From contig JAFGVT010000028.1 of NCBI GenBank assembly GCA_016937825.1, positions 1 through 8,856 of the forward strand: DNA of 8,856 bases, in the 5' to 3' direction. The DNA is from Fidelibacterota bacterium. GTDB taxonomy: Bacteria > Fidelibacterota > Fidelibacteria > Fidelibacterales > Fidelibacteraceae. The first letter of the stretch is position 1. Each line of letters begins with the position of its first letter. Below, one piece after another: positions 6,688 to 8,856 of the stretch. The notes under the pieces were generated by a model. It ran no database searches. It was not told the DNA's origin and saw nothing but the letters and a program-made list of their open reading frames with translations. The translations under genes were made by a program, and so were the position numbers.

Positions 6688-8856
6688 ATGAACAAGAACA
6701 AATACGGCTATGTGGATGAGAAGAACAGGGAATATGTGATCACCGATCCCCGAACGCCCCGGCCCTGGTTCAATTATATGTGGAATGAACAATACGCCGG
6801 ACTTATCTCGCATACGGGCGGCGGGTTCAGCTACTATAAATCCGCGCGGGACAACCGTATCACGCGCATGCGTTACAATTGCCTGCCCTGGGACCGTCCG
6901 GGACGTTACATCTATTTCAAAGATACCGAGTCCGGCGAATACTGGTCGCTTTCCTGGGCACCGACACTTCAAATTCCTTACGATCGTTACGAATGCCGGC
7001 ACGGCAGCGGCTATACGAGCATCCTGACCGAATACAAGGGCATTCGTGCAAAACTGACCTATTTTGTCCCCAATGAGCTTAGCGGTGAGGTATGGCATGT
7101 CGAGTGCGAAAACCTGTCCGGCAGGGACCGCATGCTTGAAGTTTACGCCTATACGGAACTTTTGATGGGTAACGCGCTGAACGATCTCATCAATCAGCCG
7201 AACGACAAGCATTTTACGGAGATCTTTTTTGATCCGGACCAGCAGGCCCTTTGCGCGACACGCCGGTATTGGGTCCTGAACAAAGGGGTCAGCGTCAAAC
7301 AGCCGAACATTGCCTGGCAGTACCGGGTTTTGTTCACGACCACCCTGCCCGTGAAAGGATTTGATTCCTCCCTGGATGAATTTATCGGCAAATGGCGTTC
7401 GGAGTCCGATCCTCAGGCGGTCGTAAACGGAAAAATGGGCAATACGGAGATCACGGCAGGCGACCCCTGCGCGGCGCTGCAGTCCGGTCTGCCCCTCAAA
7501 AAAAATGAAAAGACCGGCTTTTCCGTTCTGATGGTGCTGTCGGACAAACAGGGATCGGAAGATCCCTTTACCCTGATCGGAGGCAAGAAGCTCTCAGATC
7601 TGCGCAATCATAAGCTGATAGCCCGGGAATTTGACGGCTTGAAGGCCAAATGGGACAATATCTACGCAAGCATCGACATTCACACGCCCGATCCGGAATT
7701 GAACGTCATGCTCAATACCTGGAATTTCTACCAGACGCACGTCACCTTCGATATGGCCCGGAATGCGGGGTATTATCACGGGGGGCTTTTATTCGGCACG
7801 GGGATCCGGGATCAGTTCCAGGATATTTTCGGAGTGCTGCTGAGCCGTCCGGATCGTGTCAGAGAACGGCTTTTGGACGCTCTTCAATACCAGTTCGTGG
7901 ACGGTTCGACACTTCACAATTATTTTAAACTCGTTAAAACGGGGGAGCGGACCCACCATTCGGATACGCCGCTCTGGATCCCTCTCGGCATTGGAAACTA
8001 TATTAAGGAAACCGGTGACGCCGGTATCCTGAATGAGGTCGTGACCTTTTACGATACCGGAAGCGCGACGGTGCTGGAACACATGAAGCGGGCCCTGAAC
8101 TATGCGCTCGACCAAACGGGAGAACACGGGCTTCCGAAGATCATGAACGGGGACTGGAACGACACCCTTGACCATATCGGTAGCGCCGGAAAGGGAGAAA
8201 CCGTGTGGGGAGCCTTTTTCCTCGCCTTTGTTCTCAAAGAAACTGCGGATCTCATGAGATATGCCGGATATACCCAGCTTGCTGATGTCTATGTCCTAAG
8301 CTTCGAAAAGTTGAGCAAAACGATCAATGACATGGCCTGGGACGGGAAGTGGTATTTGCGGGCTTTCCGGGATAACGGCTTGCCTGTCGGAAGCGCAAAG
8401 GATTTGCAGGGCAAACTCTTCCTGAATGCCCAAAGCTGGTCCGTGATCTCGGGGGTGGCGGATAAGGGCCGCGCCGATCTGGCCCTAAAATCCTGTCTTG
8501 ACCATCTTGAAACACCCTTCGGCATGCAGATATGCTGGCCGTCCTATACCGTGATCGACGATTCGGTCGGCCTTATTTCCCGCTGTGTCCCGGGTAAGAA
8601 AGAGAACGGCGCCATTTTTAACCATGCCTCTTCATGGTTCGTCCTGGCCGCACTGCTTCAGGGAAGATCCGAGGACGCCTATCGCATCTACCGTAAGATG
8701 CTGCCGCTCAACGCCAGCCGGCAGGCCGGGATCGACCGCTATGAGACCGAACCCTATGTTTTCAGCGAATACATCACGTCTCCCGATCATCCGACGCAGG
8801 GACAGGCTTCCCATTCCTGGCTGACCGGAAGTGCCGTGTGGATGCATTATATCGGC
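6688..8856 (+). CDS. Family GH94 inverting disaccharide/oligosaccharide phosphorylase, 3'-truncated by the window edge
   Basis: Phosphorolyses a beta-glycosidic bond, giving an alpha-sugar 1-phosphate (alpha-glucose 1-phosphate in most GH94 enzymes) and a shortened acceptor. The frame is open without a stop for 723 codons to the right edge; with about 800 residues usual for the family, some 80-100 C-terminal residues are missing. Family blocks appear in order: YGYVDEKNREYVIT and TPRPW at the N-terminus, GGGFSYY, RPGRYIY, the donor-site block GIRDQFQD (Arg374, Asp375), HSDTPLW (424-430), and the general-acid block GDWNDTLD. The second Asp of DWND (Asp492) is the expected proton donor. His646 in NHASSW and Thr713-Gly714 in LTGSAVW match the phosphate-binding region. 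All catalytic groups are present. The DWNDTL form resembles cellobiose-type rather than chitobiose-type (DWNDGM) enzymes, but the acceptor is not identifiable. No signal peptide is visible, so action is cytoplasmic. It is the last visible operon gene and pairs naturally with the phosphohexomutase. Confidence 0.93.
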   Translation, partial: MNKNKYGYVDEKNREYVITDPRTPRPWFNYMWNEQYAGLISHTGGGFSYYKSARDNRITRMRYNCLPWDRPGRYIYFKDTESGEYWSLSWAPTLQIPYDRYECRHGSGYTSILTEYKGIRAKLTYFVPNELSGEVWHVECENLSGRDRMLEVYAYTELLMGNALNDLINQPNDKHFTEIFFDPDQQALCATRRYWVLNKGVSVKQPNIAWQYRVLFTTTLPVKGFDSSLDEFIGKWRSESDPQAVVNGKMGNTEITAGDPCAALQSGLPLKKNEKTGFSVLMVLSDKQGSEDPFTLIGGKKLSDLRNHKLIAREFDGLKAKWDNIYASIDIHTPDPELNVMLNTWNFYQTHVTFDMARNAGYYHGGLLFGTGIRDQFQDIFGVLLSRPDRVRERLLDALQYQFVDGSTLHNYFKLVKTGERTHHSDTPLWIPLGIGNYIKETGDAGILNEVVTFYDTGSATVLEHMKRALNYALDQTGEHGLPKIMNGDWNDTLDHIGSAGKGETVWGAFFLAFVLKETADLMRYAGYTQLADVYVLSFEKLSKTINDMAWDGKWYLRAFRDNGLPVGSAKDLQGKLFLNAQSWSVISGVADKGRADLALKSCLDHLETPFGMQICWPSYTVIDDSVGLISRCVPGKKENGAIFNHASSWFVLAALLQGRSEDAYRIYRKMLPLNASRQAGIDRYETEPYVFSEYITSPDHPTQGQASHSWLTGSAVWMHYIG

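Overview
The window is one tightly packed, single-strand (+) block of five genes for cytoplasmic carbohydrate metabolism. It is open at both ends. The DNA is moderately GC-rich, favours C or G at third codon positions, and has bacterial-style coupled gene junctions: a 4-nt ATGA overlap, a 17-nt overlap, and gaps of 6 and 20 nt. This looks like a bacterial glycan-utilisation operon. A fermentative, gut- or sediment-type bacterium (Bacillota/Clostridia-like, or possibly Spirochaetes) would fit the gene families, but the sequence holds no phylogenetic marker, so this is a weak inference.

Layout, left to right: (1) the 3' part of an FAD-dependent oxidoreductase of the FAD_oxidored type (2-1168), whose N-terminal dinucleotide-binding motif lies off the left edge; (2) a complete alpha-D-phosphohexomutase of the phosphomannomutase/phosphoglucomutase family (1165-2616); (3) a complete HAD-superfamily hydrolase with a beta-phosphoglucomutase-like core and an unusually large insert (2600-3907); (4) a complete family GH38 alpha-mannosidase-like protein (3914-6667); (5) a family GH94 inverting phosphorylase (6688-8856), cut by the right edge. 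No gap exceeds 20 nt. I see no promoter, terminator, RNA gene, mobile element or CRISPR array.

How they may work together (inference): no visible N-terminus carries a secretion signal, so an imported oligosaccharide would be broken down inside the cell. The GH94 enzyme would split a beta-glucosidic bond with phosphate to give an alpha-sugar 1-phosphate. The phosphohexomutase would convert that to the 6-phosphate for glycolysis. The GH38 protein would deal with an alpha-mannosyl or related linkage. The HAD protein would act on a sugar phosphate, and the flavoenzyme would oxidise or reduce a sugar or aglycone.

The most striking point is in the GH38 protein. The active-site segment that normally reads Pro-Asp-Ser-Phe-Gly (or Asp-Pro-Phe-Gly) reads Pro-Phe-Ser-Trp-Gly here, so the Asp that is both nucleophile and zinc ligand in characterised members is replaced by Phe129. 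The other expected zinc ligands and the likely acid/base Asp are kept. Either this is a non-hydrolytic or differently acting GH38 branch, or the chemistry is supplied another way.
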